From assembly GCA_910583765.1 (NCBI GenBank), contig CAJTYS010000031.1, forward strand, positions 1 to 43,943: a stretch of DNA of 43,943 bases. Reading direction: 5' to 3'. Shown one piece after another: positions 7,819 to 15,752 of the stretch (positions within the stretch are counted from its first letter, which is position 1; the number at the start of each line of letters is the position of its first letter). The notes under the pieces were generated by a model that was given only the letters and a program-made list of their open reading frames with translations, was not told the origin of the DNA and ran no database searches. The position numbers were made by a program, and so were the translations under genes. This DNA comes from an uncultured Eubacteriales bacterium (GTDB taxonomy: Bacteria; Bacillota; Clostridia; Peptostreptococcales; Anaerovoracaceae).

Positions 7819-9378
7819 TTAATTCACAGGCGCCAGTTTCCCGCCGCCTGACAAAGAAAGGACTTTCCCTTTCAGCCACGCGTTGTCCTTGTGGCCAGGG
7901 TCATAATAAATCGTGTGCCCGTTGGATTTAATGTTGCGGCACTGTTTATCCTTGTTTTTCAGGGAATCCACATAACTGTCCCCTGTTACGTTCCATGTGC
8001 TGTCTGCATTCATGGTCATGGAAGTGAATTTTGCGGCATTTTCCTGATCCACAGCGCCCTCAAAGAGCGTGCCCTTTGTTAACCTCAATCTTGCGGAGCT
8101 CCCTGGCTTGCATAGGATGCTGCCTTTGAAGACCTGGTCAATGCCTTTTAGGATCAGGGAGCCGGTAACTTTCGCGAAAGCCTGACCGCTGTAATAACAG
8201 GTGGTGTTCTCCATGACTGCTGAAAGAGAGCCGGAATCCACTGCGATCATTGGTCCGTTGCAAGTGGTGGTCAGCTGAGAATCCACAACATTGAGGGAGC
8301 ATTTTTCGTTTTCGCCGCTGGTCCCAGTGCCGCTGGCCCGGCACAAGATGCCGCTTTCTCCAGAACCCCGCAGGATACAGGAGTCCAGGGTGACTCGTCC
8401 GTTGTTTTCAATCACAGCAATCGGACTTTTAGACGCGCCGCCTTTGACCCACATGGCTTTCACATTGCCTTCAGCTCGGACGCAGGGACTATTTTCTCCA
8501 TCTGAGTTAACTGCTGTATTGGTTACTTTGACAGTGCCTTGCTGCTCGTCCGCGGCAATGGCTGGGCTGTCCGTGCCTTTGGTCGTGATATCTAAACCTT
8601 CTGCGTGGATGGAACCGCCGTAAGTGGCATCCAGCCCGCCAGAAGAGTTCCCACTTGTCTGTATTTTGAGGTCATTGGCAGTGATAGTCGTGTCTTTTCC
8701 CGTGGAAAAGAGGCCGTTGGCGCCAGTGCCGCCGGAGGTCAAGGTCGTGTTGTCAATGGACGCGCTGCTGCCCTCAGAGGCGATCAGGACGGCATTTAAA
8801 CCATGGAGACGGCTCTTGGCCCCATTTGTCGTATCTCCGGTCTTTGTCAGGGCGCTGCCGCTCATTTCCAGAGAGCCTCGGTTCCCTACAAGGATGGTAT
8901 TGGCGTTTGCCTTGTGAGTGTTATATTTTTTCCCAGACGCATCTGTCTTTTTATCATCAACAAGGAGCAGGGCGCTTTGCTTTGCCTCCGCTAAATGAGG
9001 GTCCGTTTCCTGGCTGCTGGCTGTCTTTGGCTTTGGACACAACAATGTTTCGATTGCCATGACAGTGTCTTCTTCCAGGGTCAGCTTTACACATGTTCCT
9101 TCGGACAGGTCAGAGCTGTCAATGTCCGCGGACAAAGAATAATCCGCAAAGCCGCCGTCAGCCTGAAAGCTGCCTTCTGCGCTTTTGTCCGATTCCGCGG
9201 CCTTTGCCGCGTTTTTCTTGGAGTCAGAGGCTGGAGTGTAACTACCTGTTTCTATGGTGATCTTTGATTTGCTGATTTTTTTGATTTTCCCGTATACTTG
9301 GCTGCTGCCGCAGGAGGTTAAAAGAGCGATAACTGCCAGCAGGGAAAGCAATACAGTAAATCGATTGAACCTGCCCAT
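7819..9378 (-). CDS. Lipoprotein with a beta-helix-like repeat body
   Basis: 519-residue exported lipoprotein. Start at 9378, where AAGGAG lies 7 nt before the ATG; an in-frame start 11 codons upstream lacks a site. Residues 1-22 are a basic, then hydrophobic signal, and the lipobox LTSC puts the lipidated cysteine at 23. After a linker rich in Ser, Asp, Lys and Ala, residues about 160-480 are irregular repeats rich in Gly, Ser, Thr and Asn (for example SLEMSGSALTKTGDTTNGAKS and GSIHAEGLDITTKGTDSP). This resembles the parallel beta-helix pattern of adhesin-like or polymorphic surface proteins, often annotated as carbohydrate-binding domain-containing. It is probably anchored on the outer face of the membrane. 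Ligand unknown. Confidence 0.7.
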   Translation of the reverse strand: MGRFNRFTVLLSLLAVIALLTSCGSSQVYGKIKKISKSKITIETGSYTPASDSKKNAAKAAESDKSAEGSFQADGGFADYSLSADIDSSDLSEGTCVKLTLEEDTVMAIETLLCPKPKTASSQETDPHLAEAKQSALLLVDDKKTDASGKKYNTHKANANTILVGNRGSLEMSGSALTKTGDTTNGAKSRLHGLNAVLIASEGSSASIDNTTLTSGGTGANGLFSTGKDTTITANDLKIQTSGNSSGGLDATYGGSIHAEGLDITTKGTDSPAIAADEQQGTVKVTNTAVNSDGENSPCVRAEGNVKAMWVKGGASKSPIAVIENNGRVTLDSCILRGSGESGILCRASGTGTSGENEKCSLNVVDSQLTTTCNGPMIAVDSGSLSAVMENTTCYYSGQAFAKVTGSLILKGIDQVFKGSILCKPGSSARLRLTKGTLFEGAVDQENAAKFTSMTMNADSTWNVTGDSYVDSLKNKDKQCRNIKSNGHTIYYDPGHKDNAWLKGKVLSLSGGGKLAPVN

Positions 9379-9495
9379 GGGTATTCTCCTTTTCCATCTT
9401 GTGATACACACATTTTAACCAAAGAATGTGTTGTTCTGGTGGAAGATAGAAGAAGTATGGATGGTTCTTTTCTTTTTGCGCCCCAGGCTGTGATC

Positions 9496-10689
9496 TTAAA
9501 TGCCGATCTTTTGCAGTTCAATGAACTGTTTTGCCACCCTCGGGCTTCTGCCACTGCACCGGAGCGCATGGGCCTCTGCTTTGCGCAGCAGTTCTTCTTC
9601 TGGCATTTCAACGCCATAGTCCTTGGCCAGACTCTTGACAATGGACAGATATTCTTCCTTGTCCGGCCTTTGATAGGTGATGGTGAGGCCAAAGCGGGCG
9701 GCCAGGCTCATGGTCTCCTGCAGCGTATCGTTGAGATGGAGTTCGTCCCCAGCTCGGTCGCCCATGGATTCTTTGACAAGATGACGGCGGTTGCTGGTGG
9801 CGTAAATGACAATGTTTTTGCCGCAGGTGGAAACGCTCCCCTCCAGGATGGCCTTCAGCGCGGAGAAATTGTCGTCATTGCTGGTAAAGCTCAGGTCATC
9901 GATGAAAATGACGAATTTCAATGGGTGAGCAGAAAGCTCTTCCACAATATATGGGATCTGGTAAAGTTCGTTCTTTTTTACTTCTACTAGGCGGAGTCCC
10001 TTTGGCGCATAGTAATTGCAGACTGCTTTGATGGTGGAGCTTTTCCCAGTGCCCGCGTCGCCGTAGAGCAGCATGTTGCTGGCGATTTTTCCAGAGATCA
10101 GCGCTTCTGTGTTCTTCATCACTAAGTCACGTTCCCGCTGGTATCCAAATAGCTGTTCCAAACGCTGGGCATCTGGATGCTTTACAGGCGCGATGGTCCC
10201 GTTTTCCAGGTGGAAGATCCGGTATTTGGCGTAAATGCCATACCCTGTGGAAGGCAGTTTGAGGATGCGTTCTTTGTAATTGTATTGTAAATCAAAGAGG
10301 GAGTTTTCCCAGTCCGGCAGAAAGCCTTTGTAGCCAAGGGCGGTTTTCACAGATTCAGAGGTGACTTGGGACAGGTCTTGGAGGATGCTCAGCTCCGACT
10401 TTAGACATGCTTTGACTACTGGAGAAATCCGCGCGCCTTTGGCTTTTTCTTTGATATAAAAGTTTTCATCGCTGAGGATCAAATTGTTGACATATACCCC
10501 CAGGTCAGGCGTTTCTTGGTATAGAGCCGCGGCAAAATCGCAGTAAGCTTCCACCTGCGCCTGGAGTTCTTTGGTTTCCAGGGCGTTCATCATGGAGCGC
10601 ATGGCTTTTACCACCGGATCGGACAGCAGCTCTCGGAACACAGTCAGGGAGCTTAATTTCATGTTTAACTCTAAAAGGTTCTTTTTCAT
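9496..10689 (-). CDS. DUF815 AAA-type ATP-binding protein
   Basis: 397-residue cytoplasmic ATPase of the DUF815 family. Walker A is GDAGTGKSS (210-218), Walker B is FVIFIDDLSF (about 256-265), and a sensor-like YATSNRRHL follows. The N-terminal 190 residues are a helical region that precedes the ATPase in this family. The C-terminal lid helix ends in SPRVAKQFIELQ. Family members are widespread in Firmicutes and Proteobacteria and have no firmly established function. Start at 10689 (ATG, with GAGGTG 8 nt upstream) rather than the TTG two codons earlier. A good SigA promoter lies just upstream (10726-10754). The lipoprotein gene follows 117 nt downstream on the same strand and may share the transcript. 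Confidence 0.85.
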   Translation of the reverse strand: MKKNLLELNMKLSSLTVFRELLSDPVVKAMRSMMNALETKELQAQVEAYCDFAAALYQETPDLGVYVNNLILSDENFYIKEKAKGARISPVVKACLKSELSILQDLSQVTSESVKTALGYKGFLPDWENSLFDLQYNYKERILKLPSTGYGIYAKYRIFHLENGTIAPVKHPDAQRLEQLFGYQRERDLVMKNTEALISGKIASNMLLYGDAGTGKSSTIKAVCNYYAPKGLRLVEVKKNELYQIPYIVEELSAHPLKFVIFIDDLSFTSNDDNFSALKAILEGSVSTCGKNIVIYATSNRRHLVKESMGDRAGDELHLNDTLQETMSLAARFGLTITYQRPDKEEYLSIVKSLAKDYGVEMPEEELLRKAEAHALRCSGRSPRVAKQFIELQKIGI

Positions 10690-10725
10690 GATCAATGCAC
10701 CTCAGTTTCTATAAGATTTCTTTCC

Positions 10726-10754
10726 ATTATAATGAAAATCTGGCGTGATTGCAA
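10726..10754 (-). promoter_or_regulatory. SigA promoter of the DUF815 gene
   Basis: On the minus strand, TTGCAA (10754-10749), a 17-bp spacer and a perfect TATAAT (10731-10726). Transcription would start about 30 nt before the start codon. Confidence 0.7.
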
Positions 10755-10866
10755 TGGACAGCGGCTGTAAATCAAAAAATCCCAAATTGCATCTTGCGGA
10801 AAACAGGCGGCAGAGGCGCACGGTCAGAAGCGAGCAGAGGGATCAGAAGCAAGAAAAAAATGATGC

Positions 10867-10894
10867 TTGCCAAAGAAGGATTTTGTGGTATACT
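10867..10894 (+). promoter_or_regulatory. SigA promoter of the NimA-like gene leader
   Basis: TTGCCA (10867-10872), 16-bp spacer, TATACT (10889-10894). Transcription would start near 10901. The gene starts at 11085, so the transcript has an unusually long leader of about 185 nt containing a terminator-like hairpin. The 395-bp gap 10690-11084 holds only these control elements. Confidence 0.65.
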
Positions 10895-10925
10895 GGAATC
10901 AACATAATCGTATTTGCCGCCGGGT

Positions 10926-10987
10926 AAACGCCTTAGATCCATTCCGTTAGGCCTTTGAAGGATTGGATGCAGGCGTTTTATTTTTTG
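10926..10987 (+). promoter_or_regulatory. Structured leader with terminator-like hairpin
   Basis: A two-tier hairpin. Outer arms AAACGCCT (10926-10933) and AGGCGTTT (10971-10978) pair perfectly. Inner arms ATCCATTCC (10937-10945) and GGATTGGAT pair with one mismatch. A T-rich run follows (TTTTATTTTTT). It sits about 25 nt after the predicted start of the transcript and 100 nt before the gene, the geometry of an attenuator or riboswitch expression platform. I do not recognise the aptamer class; alternatively it is the terminator of a very short RNA. Confidence 0.5.
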
Positions 10988-11084
10988 GCAGTGCGCATGG
11001 ATCGGGTGATCGGACCTTGGAACCGAGAACGCGCCAGGGGCTCACTGCTGTTTTCGGCAAAGGAAAACAAAGGGAGGTTTCATA

Positions 11085-11588
11085 ATGTTTCGAGAGGTTA
11101 GACGTAACAAAAAGCAGGTTTTATCCGAAGAACGGGCCAGGGAGATCCTCGCAAACGCCACTTCTGGCGTGTTGAGCGTAATGGGCGATGATGGCTATCC
11201 TTATGGCGTGCCGCTCAGTTATTCGCTGAAAGGCGACACCCTCTATTTCCACAGCGCGAAAAAGGGTCATAAGATCGATGCCCTGCAAAAGCATGACAAG
11301 GTTTCCTTCACTGTGATTGACAAGGATCAAATCGTGCCGGAGAAATACACGACTTATTATAGGAGCGTGGTTGTCTTTGGAAAGGCCCGTTTTGTGGAAG
11401 ACGTGACAGAGCAGAGGGGCATACTGACTCATTTGGCGGAAAAATATTCTGCTGATTTCATGGATGGATGCGATGATGAGATCGATAGATGCATCAAAGG
11501 CGTACAGATCATCGCCCTGGATATCCAGCATATCAGCGGTAAGGAGGCCATTGAGCTGGCGAAGCAGGAAGAGGCGGAAACTGTGTAG
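11085..11588 (+). CDS. NimA-like pyridoxamine 5'-phosphate oxidase-family flavoprotein
   Basis: 167-residue split-barrel flavin-binding protein. The order FREVRRNKKQVLSEERAREIL, then GVLSVMGDDGYPYGVPLSY (about 28-46) and LYFHSAKKGHKIDAL (about 53-67), is typical of the 5-nitroimidazole antibiotic resistance (NimA-like) group. The HS..KGHK stretch helps bind FMN phosphate. Such proteins reduce or bind small molecules with flavin; resistance to nitroimidazoles is shown only for some members. GGGAGG lies before the ATG. It is a single-gene transcript with the hairpin leader described at 10926-10987. With the nitroreductase at 135-860, this is the second nitro-active-type flavoprotein in the window. 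Confidence 0.85.
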   Translation: MFREVRRNKKQVLSEERAREILANATSGVLSVMGDDGYPYGVPLSYSLKGDTLYFHSAKKGHKIDALQKHDKVSFTVIDKDQIVPEKYTTYYRSVVVFGKARFVEDVTEQRGILTHLAEKYSADFMDGCDDEIDRCIKGVQIIALDIQHISGKEAIELAKQEEAETV

Positions 11589-11690
11589 CTCTATTCTTTC
11601 TGTTTCAATTCAGTTTTGAGCAAGCTTTAGCAGGCTGGAAGCTAGCAATGAGAAACATATTGCTGGCTTGCCTGCCAGCTACATGAAAAC

Positions 11691-11720
11691 GGCGTGGGCA
11701 ATTAAAAATTGCGCCACGCC
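11691..11720. repeat. Inverted repeat after the NimA-like gene
   Basis: GGCGTGG-GCAATT (11691-11703) pairs with AATTGC-G-CCACGCC (11707-11720), one bulged base and a 3-nt loop. A second, imperfect hairpin with GCAGGC/GCCTGC arms lies at about 11629-11676. Neither has a clear T tract, so termination is possible but not certain. Confidence 0.45.
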
Positions 11721-11820
11721 ATCAAGCTTTGGAATTTATGCGGCCTCGAGTTTTTGACATTTTCATACAGGCAGTGATATGGCAAGGTGCTCTACTTGTG
11801 CTACATTAAGCCTTGAATCC

Positions 11821-12042
11821 TCAGCTTCCCTGGATCAGTACCCTGCTCCCTTCAAAGGCGAATCCATACTTGCGAGTCTTCGTTGCCGGAACGCCTTTGG
11901 CTTCTAGGCTGGCGGCGTATCGCTTCTCTTCGATCTGAACCAAAGCTGCGGCAGCCGTTTCTTTCAAATTTTTTTCATCTTCCGGGTCATGAACCTTGAA
12001 TTCTAAAATCATGGCATCGTCTTTCATTTTACCTATTGCCAT
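11821..12042 (-). pseudogene. C-terminal remnant of an AAA-ATPase/PD-(D/E)XK protein
   Basis: The 73-codon frame (AMILEFKVHDPEDEKNLKETAAAALVQIEEKRYAASLEAKG and onward) matches the last 65 residues of the intact 581-residue protein at 18542-20287 at most positions (its copy reads AMIMEFKVRDPEDEKDLKET). Everything upstream, including the P-loop domain and the first nuclease aspartate, is missing; similarity stops near 12015. It is the tail of a lost paralogue, not a real small gene. The matching piece keeps the E-x-K nuclease residues but cannot fold as the full enzyme. Confidence 0.8.
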
Positions 12043-12126
12043 TGTACCACAAAACGGCAGGATAAGGAGCTTTAATTTTCGACAGGCAGGAGCGCTGACG
12101 GCATCGCGCTGCGGTTTTCCATGGCC

Positions 12127-14673
12127 TTAAGCCAAGACCCGCAGCTGCTCCACGATGGTCTGCTTTTTCAAAGCACGATACGCAAGTTCCGGGACCAGCC
12201 AAGTGATCAGCAGTAGGGGCCCCGCGCACAGCAGGATCGGGGTAACGGAAAAATGGTAGGTGAAAAACCAAATTTCTCCGGCAACGGCCTGAACGATGGT
12301 CCGGGTGGCCACGCTTCCCAGGGTCAAAACTGCGATCAGGGAAATGAAGGCATACAATAGACCCTCCCAAATCAAGGTGCCTTTCAGCTGTTTTCCACTC
12401 ATCCCCACTGCCTGCATCATGGCAAATTCCTGTTTTCTGGCAAAAACTCCTGTGACCATGACGCTGGCAAAGTTCAGGATGCCGATCAACCCCAGGATGC
12501 CGCTAAGCGCCGCTCCTACGATGTGATACATGCGAATGAACTCTTGGAACTCTTCTTCATAGTGCTGCTTGGAACGGCAAATCAGATCAGAATCGTCTTC
12601 TTCCGTATAAGCGGCCACTACTTGCTCCACAGCGTCTGCCTTGTCCGGTGTGAGAGTGAGGACGCTCAAAAGGGAGCCGTCCGTTTCGCTGTGGGCCAAG
12701 TATTCCTTGGAAGGGATGACGGCGCGGGTGCCCAGGGAATTGCCCATTTGATTGGTCAGGGCCGTAGGGATCTCAACGATGGCCATGACCTGGTATTGCT
12801 TTTGAGAACCATCAGGCAGGTTCAGAGGAATGCTGTCGCCTACCTGGTAGCAATCCGTGGTGACGATGTTTCCAGTGTTATTGCCTACTACTTTTTCCAG
12901 CAGGACATAATCCCCAGACCAAAACGCGTCTTGATCAACGTGGCCTTGTTCCACAACGAGCTGGCCCGTGCCATAAGAATCCATGCCATAGATATCGCAA
13001 TTCAGAACCCTGCCGTTCTTTACGTTTTCAAAATCACCCTCCATCCATGGATCATCGTTGAAAATCTTTGGATGATCGGTCATGAATTTCAGGATATGGT
13101 CATAATCCTTTCCCTTGAGATCAATGTTCCCAAAGGAGCAGTACACGTCAGAAGCCTGTTTTACCCCATCTATGGAGCGGAAAAAGTCACGGTCTGATTT
13201 TTTGATGGAATCGAAGGTGATTTCTCCGCCAGCCGCATGATTGAAGGTGCTGACTCCGCCGATCATAAGATCGCCTTTCATTTGCTCTCCAACGTATTTG
13301 TCTAGATCAAAACCTTTAGTCACAGTAAATGTCCCGTTGACCAGCAGCAAGCTCAGACATATGGAAATGATTGCGACAATTGCCTTTTTTCGGCTCCTGC
13401 CCAGATTCCTCATGGCCATGGAAAGGGTAGTGGTTTTCCTGCTTTTCTTCTTCTTTTTCTTCACAGGCAGGGTTTCCGTATAGCTGGCGGCTTCTGCTGG
13501 AGAAACTTTTGCGGCCATGCGGCAGGGCTTCGTGCAGCTGGCCAGCACTGTGATCAGGGAAAAGGCTGCTGCCAGAAGGTAGATCAGAGGATGCAAGGAA
13601 AAAACCATCGTTCCAAGATCAAAGTTGGAAAGGATGATGGGAAGCAAGGCTCTGGACAGCGCGGTCCCCAAAATCAACCCGATGGGGATGCCCAGTAAAG
13701 CCAGAGCGTAGCCCTGCAGCCGGACCAGCCGTTTGAGCTGGCGACCTGTGGTGCCAATGGTTTTCAGCAACCCGTAGTACTGGAGATCCCGAGTCACATT
13801 GATGTAAAAGATATTGTAAATGATTAGGTATCCGGAAAGCAGAACGATGATCAGCAGCGCGGCATAAAGCAAAATCGTGGCCCCGTCCACATCGCTGGTT
13901 GTATAGGCCCAGTTGATGCCGTAATCCATGCGTTCCGGGTCATAGCCGTTTCTTTCCAGCAGCTCTATGGTCTTCCCCTCGATGTCCCAGCTGTTGGCAT
14001 AATTAAAGTCGATCATCCAGTAGCCTGTCGTATGGAATCCGTCCGTCTCTTTATAAGGTTTGTTCGGAACAGGCGCTATTTCATCACAATACGTTTTTGA
14101 TACCCAAAGTTGCTGCGCCATGCTGACGGAGTCCCCCTCCCAATAGCCGCACAGCGTGAAAGTTTCCGTTCGTTTTTTGCCATCTGAATCAAATGTGAGG
14201 CGGATCTTTTCCCCAATTTTGTGGGGTGCGCCCAGTGCGTCCAAAACTAGTGTGCTGGTGGCCGCTTCCAAGCGTTTTTCCGGCATCCGGCCTTCCTCAG
14301 GATAGGAAAACATGCTCTTTGCGTCCGTGTCTTGGGCGTAATTGACTTCTGTTGTCAGTTTATTCAGCTCCTTGCTGACTGCGTTTCCAATGAGGATCCG
14401 GAAAGAAGCGTCTTTGACCGCAGTGTCACTAGAAATCTTTTCAAAATCCTCGGGCAGCATATATTTCAGGCCGGCCATGGAACTGCCTCCCACCTGGCGC
14501 ATGGTGCTTTCCTGGGAACTTTTCAGGATGGAGCCGCCGATGGAAAACAGGCTGGTGAAGAGAACGCAGGTCAGCGTGATCCCCAGGATGGCGATGATGT
14601 TTTTCTTACGGCCCGCGACCAGACTTCTCTGGGAAAGACGGCGGATGGCTTTCCTGTTTTTGACTTTACGCAT
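12127..14673 (-). CDS. FtsX-family ABC transporter permease (large, two-repeat)
   Basis: 848-residue membrane permease with two FtsX repeats. An N-terminal transmembrane helix (NIIAILGITLTCVLFTSLFSIGG) leads to a large outer domain, a group of three helices (about 255-375), a second anchor helix (AIVAIISICLSLLLVNG), another outer domain, and three final helices. This is the layout of permeases that remove or sense peptides and antibiotics, not solute channels. I start at 14673 because that ATG overlaps the stop of the ATPase gene (ATGCGTAA) with GGGGTGAG upstream, so the two are translated together; an in-frame start at 14709 lies inside the ATPase gene. The ATPase, kinase and regulator lie upstream on the same strand, with foreign modules in between. 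Confidence 0.85.
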   Translation of the reverse strand: MRKVKNRKAIRRLSQRSLVAGRKKNIIAILGITLTCVLFTSLFSIGGSILKSSQESTMRQVGGSSMAGLKYMLPEDFEKISSDTAVKDASFRILIGNAVSKELNKLTTEVNYAQDTDAKSMFSYPEEGRMPEKRLEAATSTLVLDALGAPHKIGEKIRLTFDSDGKKRTETFTLCGYWEGDSVSMAQQLWVSKTYCDEIAPVPNKPYKETDGFHTTGYWMIDFNYANSWDIEGKTIELLERNGYDPERMDYGINWAYTTSDVDGATILLYAALLIIVLLSGYLIIYNIFYINVTRDLQYYGLLKTIGTTGRQLKRLVRLQGYALALLGIPIGLILGTALSRALLPIILSNFDLGTMVFSLHPLIYLLAAAFSLITVLASCTKPCRMAAKVSPAEAASYTETLPVKKKKKKSRKTTTLSMAMRNLGRSRKKAIVAIISICLSLLLVNGTFTVTKGFDLDKYVGEQMKGDLMIGGVSTFNHAAGGEITFDSIKKSDRDFFRSIDGVKQASDVYCSFGNIDLKGKDYDHILKFMTDHPKIFNDDPWMEGDFENVKNGRVLNCDIYGMDSYGTGQLVVEQGHVDQDAFWSGDYVLLEKVVGNNTGNIVTTDCYQVGDSIPLNLPDGSQKQYQVMAIVEIPTALTNQMGNSLGTRAVIPSKEYLAHSETDGSLLSVLTLTPDKADAVEQVVAAYTEEDDSDLICRSKQHYEEEFQEFIRMYHIVGAALSGILGLIGILNFASVMVTGVFARKQEFAMMQAVGMSGKQLKGTLIWEGLLYAFISLIAVLTLGSVATRTIVQAVAGEIWFFTYHFSVTPILLCAGPLLLITWLVPELAYRALKKQTIVEQLRVLA

Positions 14674-15349
14674 CTTGCTCACCCCGCTTTTGGATCTTAC
14701 CGTCTTCAATGCGGATGATTCGGTCAGCCATTTGGGCGATGCTTTCGTTGTGGGTGATCATAACAATGGTCTGGCTGAATTTCTGACCTGTGACCTTCAG
14801 CAGGCTGAGCACGTCCTGGCTGGTTTTGGAGTCCAGATTTCCCGTGGGTTCGTCAGCAAGGACGATGGCCGGTTTGGTGGCCAGGGCCCGGGCGATGGCT
14901 ACTCTCTGCTGCTGGCCGCCGGAAAGCTGATTGGGCATGCTGTTTCTCTTGGATTCCAGGCCCAGGACTTTGATGATCTCTTCAATGTGGGCTTCGTCCA
15001 CTTGTTCCCCGTCCAATTCAATGGGCAGGACGATGTTTTCATAAACATTCAGCACAGGCACCAGGTTGAAAGCTTGGAAAATAAAGCCGATCTTTCTGCG
15101 TCTGAAAATAGTCAGAGCTTCGTCCTTTAGGGTGGAGATGTCCTTCCCGCCGATGATGACCGTGCCTTCCGTGGGGCGGTCCAGACCGCCCAGCATGTTG
15201 AGAAGGGTGGATTTTCCGCTGCCGCTGGTGCCCACAATGGCGCTCATGGTTCCCTGCTCAATGGAAATGTCCACGCCGTCTAGGGCTTTCACCAGATTTT
15301 CCCCTTTCCCATAATACTTTTTTAGGCCCTTTGTTTCTAAAACGATCAT
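14666..15349 (-). CDS. ABC transporter ATPase (MacB/LolD-like) partner of the FtsX permease
   Basis: 227-residue nucleotide-binding subunit. Walker A GTSGSGKST (about 40-48), Q-loop FQAFNLVPVLNVYEN, signature LSGGQQQRVAIARAL, Walker B VLADEPTGNLD and the H-loop MITHNES are all intact. It belongs to the group that powers FtsX-type permeases. It has AAGGAGG before its ATG and overlaps the permease start by 8 nt. Upstream of it lies a 229-bp gap with a possible -10 (TATAGT) but no good -35 box, as expected for a promoter needing an activator; the response regulator 17606-18274 is the likely one. Confidence 0.9.
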   Translation of the reverse strand: MIVLETKGLKKYYGKGENLVKALDGVDISIEQGTMSAIVGTSGSGKSTLLNMLGGLDRPTEGTVIIGGKDISTLKDEALTIFRRRKIGFIFQAFNLVPVLNVYENIVLPIELDGEQVDEAHIEEIIKVLGLESKRNSMPNQLSGGQQQRVAIARALATKPAIVLADEPTGNLDSKTSQDVLSLLKVTGQKFSQTIVMITHNESIAQMADRIIRIEDGKIQKRGEQDA

Positions 15350-15405
15350 GATTTTCCTCCTTTGATTGATGCTGTTTCCGTCCTTCTAAAAAAGAAGTCC
15401 ATGCC

Positions 15406-15463
15406 TCTTACAGCATAGACTATAGCACAGCAATCTTTCCATGGGCTTTCGAGAATCTTACAG
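15406..15463. promoter_or_regulatory. Two TCTTACAG direct repeats upstream of the ABC operon
   Basis: TCTTACAG at 15406-15413 and again at 15456-15463, exactly 50 bp apart and continued by similar bases (CATAG, TTATG). They flank the weak promoter of the ATPase-permease operon. They could be binding sites for the OmpR-type regulator nearby. The rest of the 15350-15537 gap shows nothing else. Confidence 0.35.
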
Positions 15464-15537
15464 TTATGAAAGGTTGAGGAGATTTTTATATGTTTTTAAG
15501 AATGTTCTTAGTGATGTTTTGATCCTCTTTTAGATAC

Positions 15538-15574
15538 AAAAAAGACACTTACTAAATCAGCAAATGTCTTTTTT
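15538..15574 (-). terminator. Terminator of the PIN-domain pair
   Basis: Ten-bp perfect stem, AAAAAAGACA (15538-15547) with TGTCTTTTTT (15565-15574), 17-nt loop. On the minus strand it lies directly after the small gene that stops at 15579 and ends in a T tract. It isolates the PIN pair from the ABC operon downstream. Confidence 0.7.
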
Positions 15575-15578
15575 AAAA

Positions 15579-15752
15579 TTATACTTTCACGCATTTACGT
15601 TCCTGAAGCATCTTCCTAATTCTTTCAGCCCCTTTTTTTGTGTCTACAATAATTTCCTCCGGCGTCATCTGAATATGCCTCAATGAATTATATTCCCGAA
15701 TCTTCCGAATGTCATCAACATCAAACCTTTCACTTACTACCGGCTCACTCAT
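15579..15752 (-). CDS. Small protein paired with the PIN-domain gene (putative antitoxin)
   Basis: About 57 residues, no recognised family. It is charged and helical (RFDVDDIRKIREYNSLRHIQMTPEEIIVDTKKGAERIRKML), as small antitoxins often are. Three ATG codons in a row overlap the end of the PIN gene (15758, 15755, 15752); the third has the best spacing from the AAGG in the PIN gene, so I use it. The start overlaps the PIN stop by 8 nt, so the two are translated together. The order toxin first, partner second is the reverse of most VapBC pairs. It could also be a mere accessory protein. Confidence 0.7.
   Translation of the reverse strand: MSEPVVSERFDVDDIRKIREYNSLRHIQMTPEEIIVDTKKGAERIRKMLQERKCVKV

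Noticed and set aside
9439..9990. Plus-strand open frame of 183 codons opposite the DUF815 gene
   Set aside because: Antisense shadow; the minus-strand frame has Walker motifs, a promoter and a ribosome binding site.
10926..11080. FMN riboswitch before the flavoprotein gene
   Set aside because: The conserved AGGGGC...GGTG and AAAGCCCGCGA-like blocks are absent; only a terminator-like hairpin is present.
11691..11720. Terminator call for the inverted repeat after the NimA-like gene
   Set aside because: The stem is good but no T tract follows on either strand, so it is listed only as a repeat.
12523..13197. Plus-strand open frame of 224 codons
   Set aside because: It lies wholly antisense to the FtsX permease, lacks a ribosome binding site and has no family-like sequence; it reflects codon bias of the real gene.
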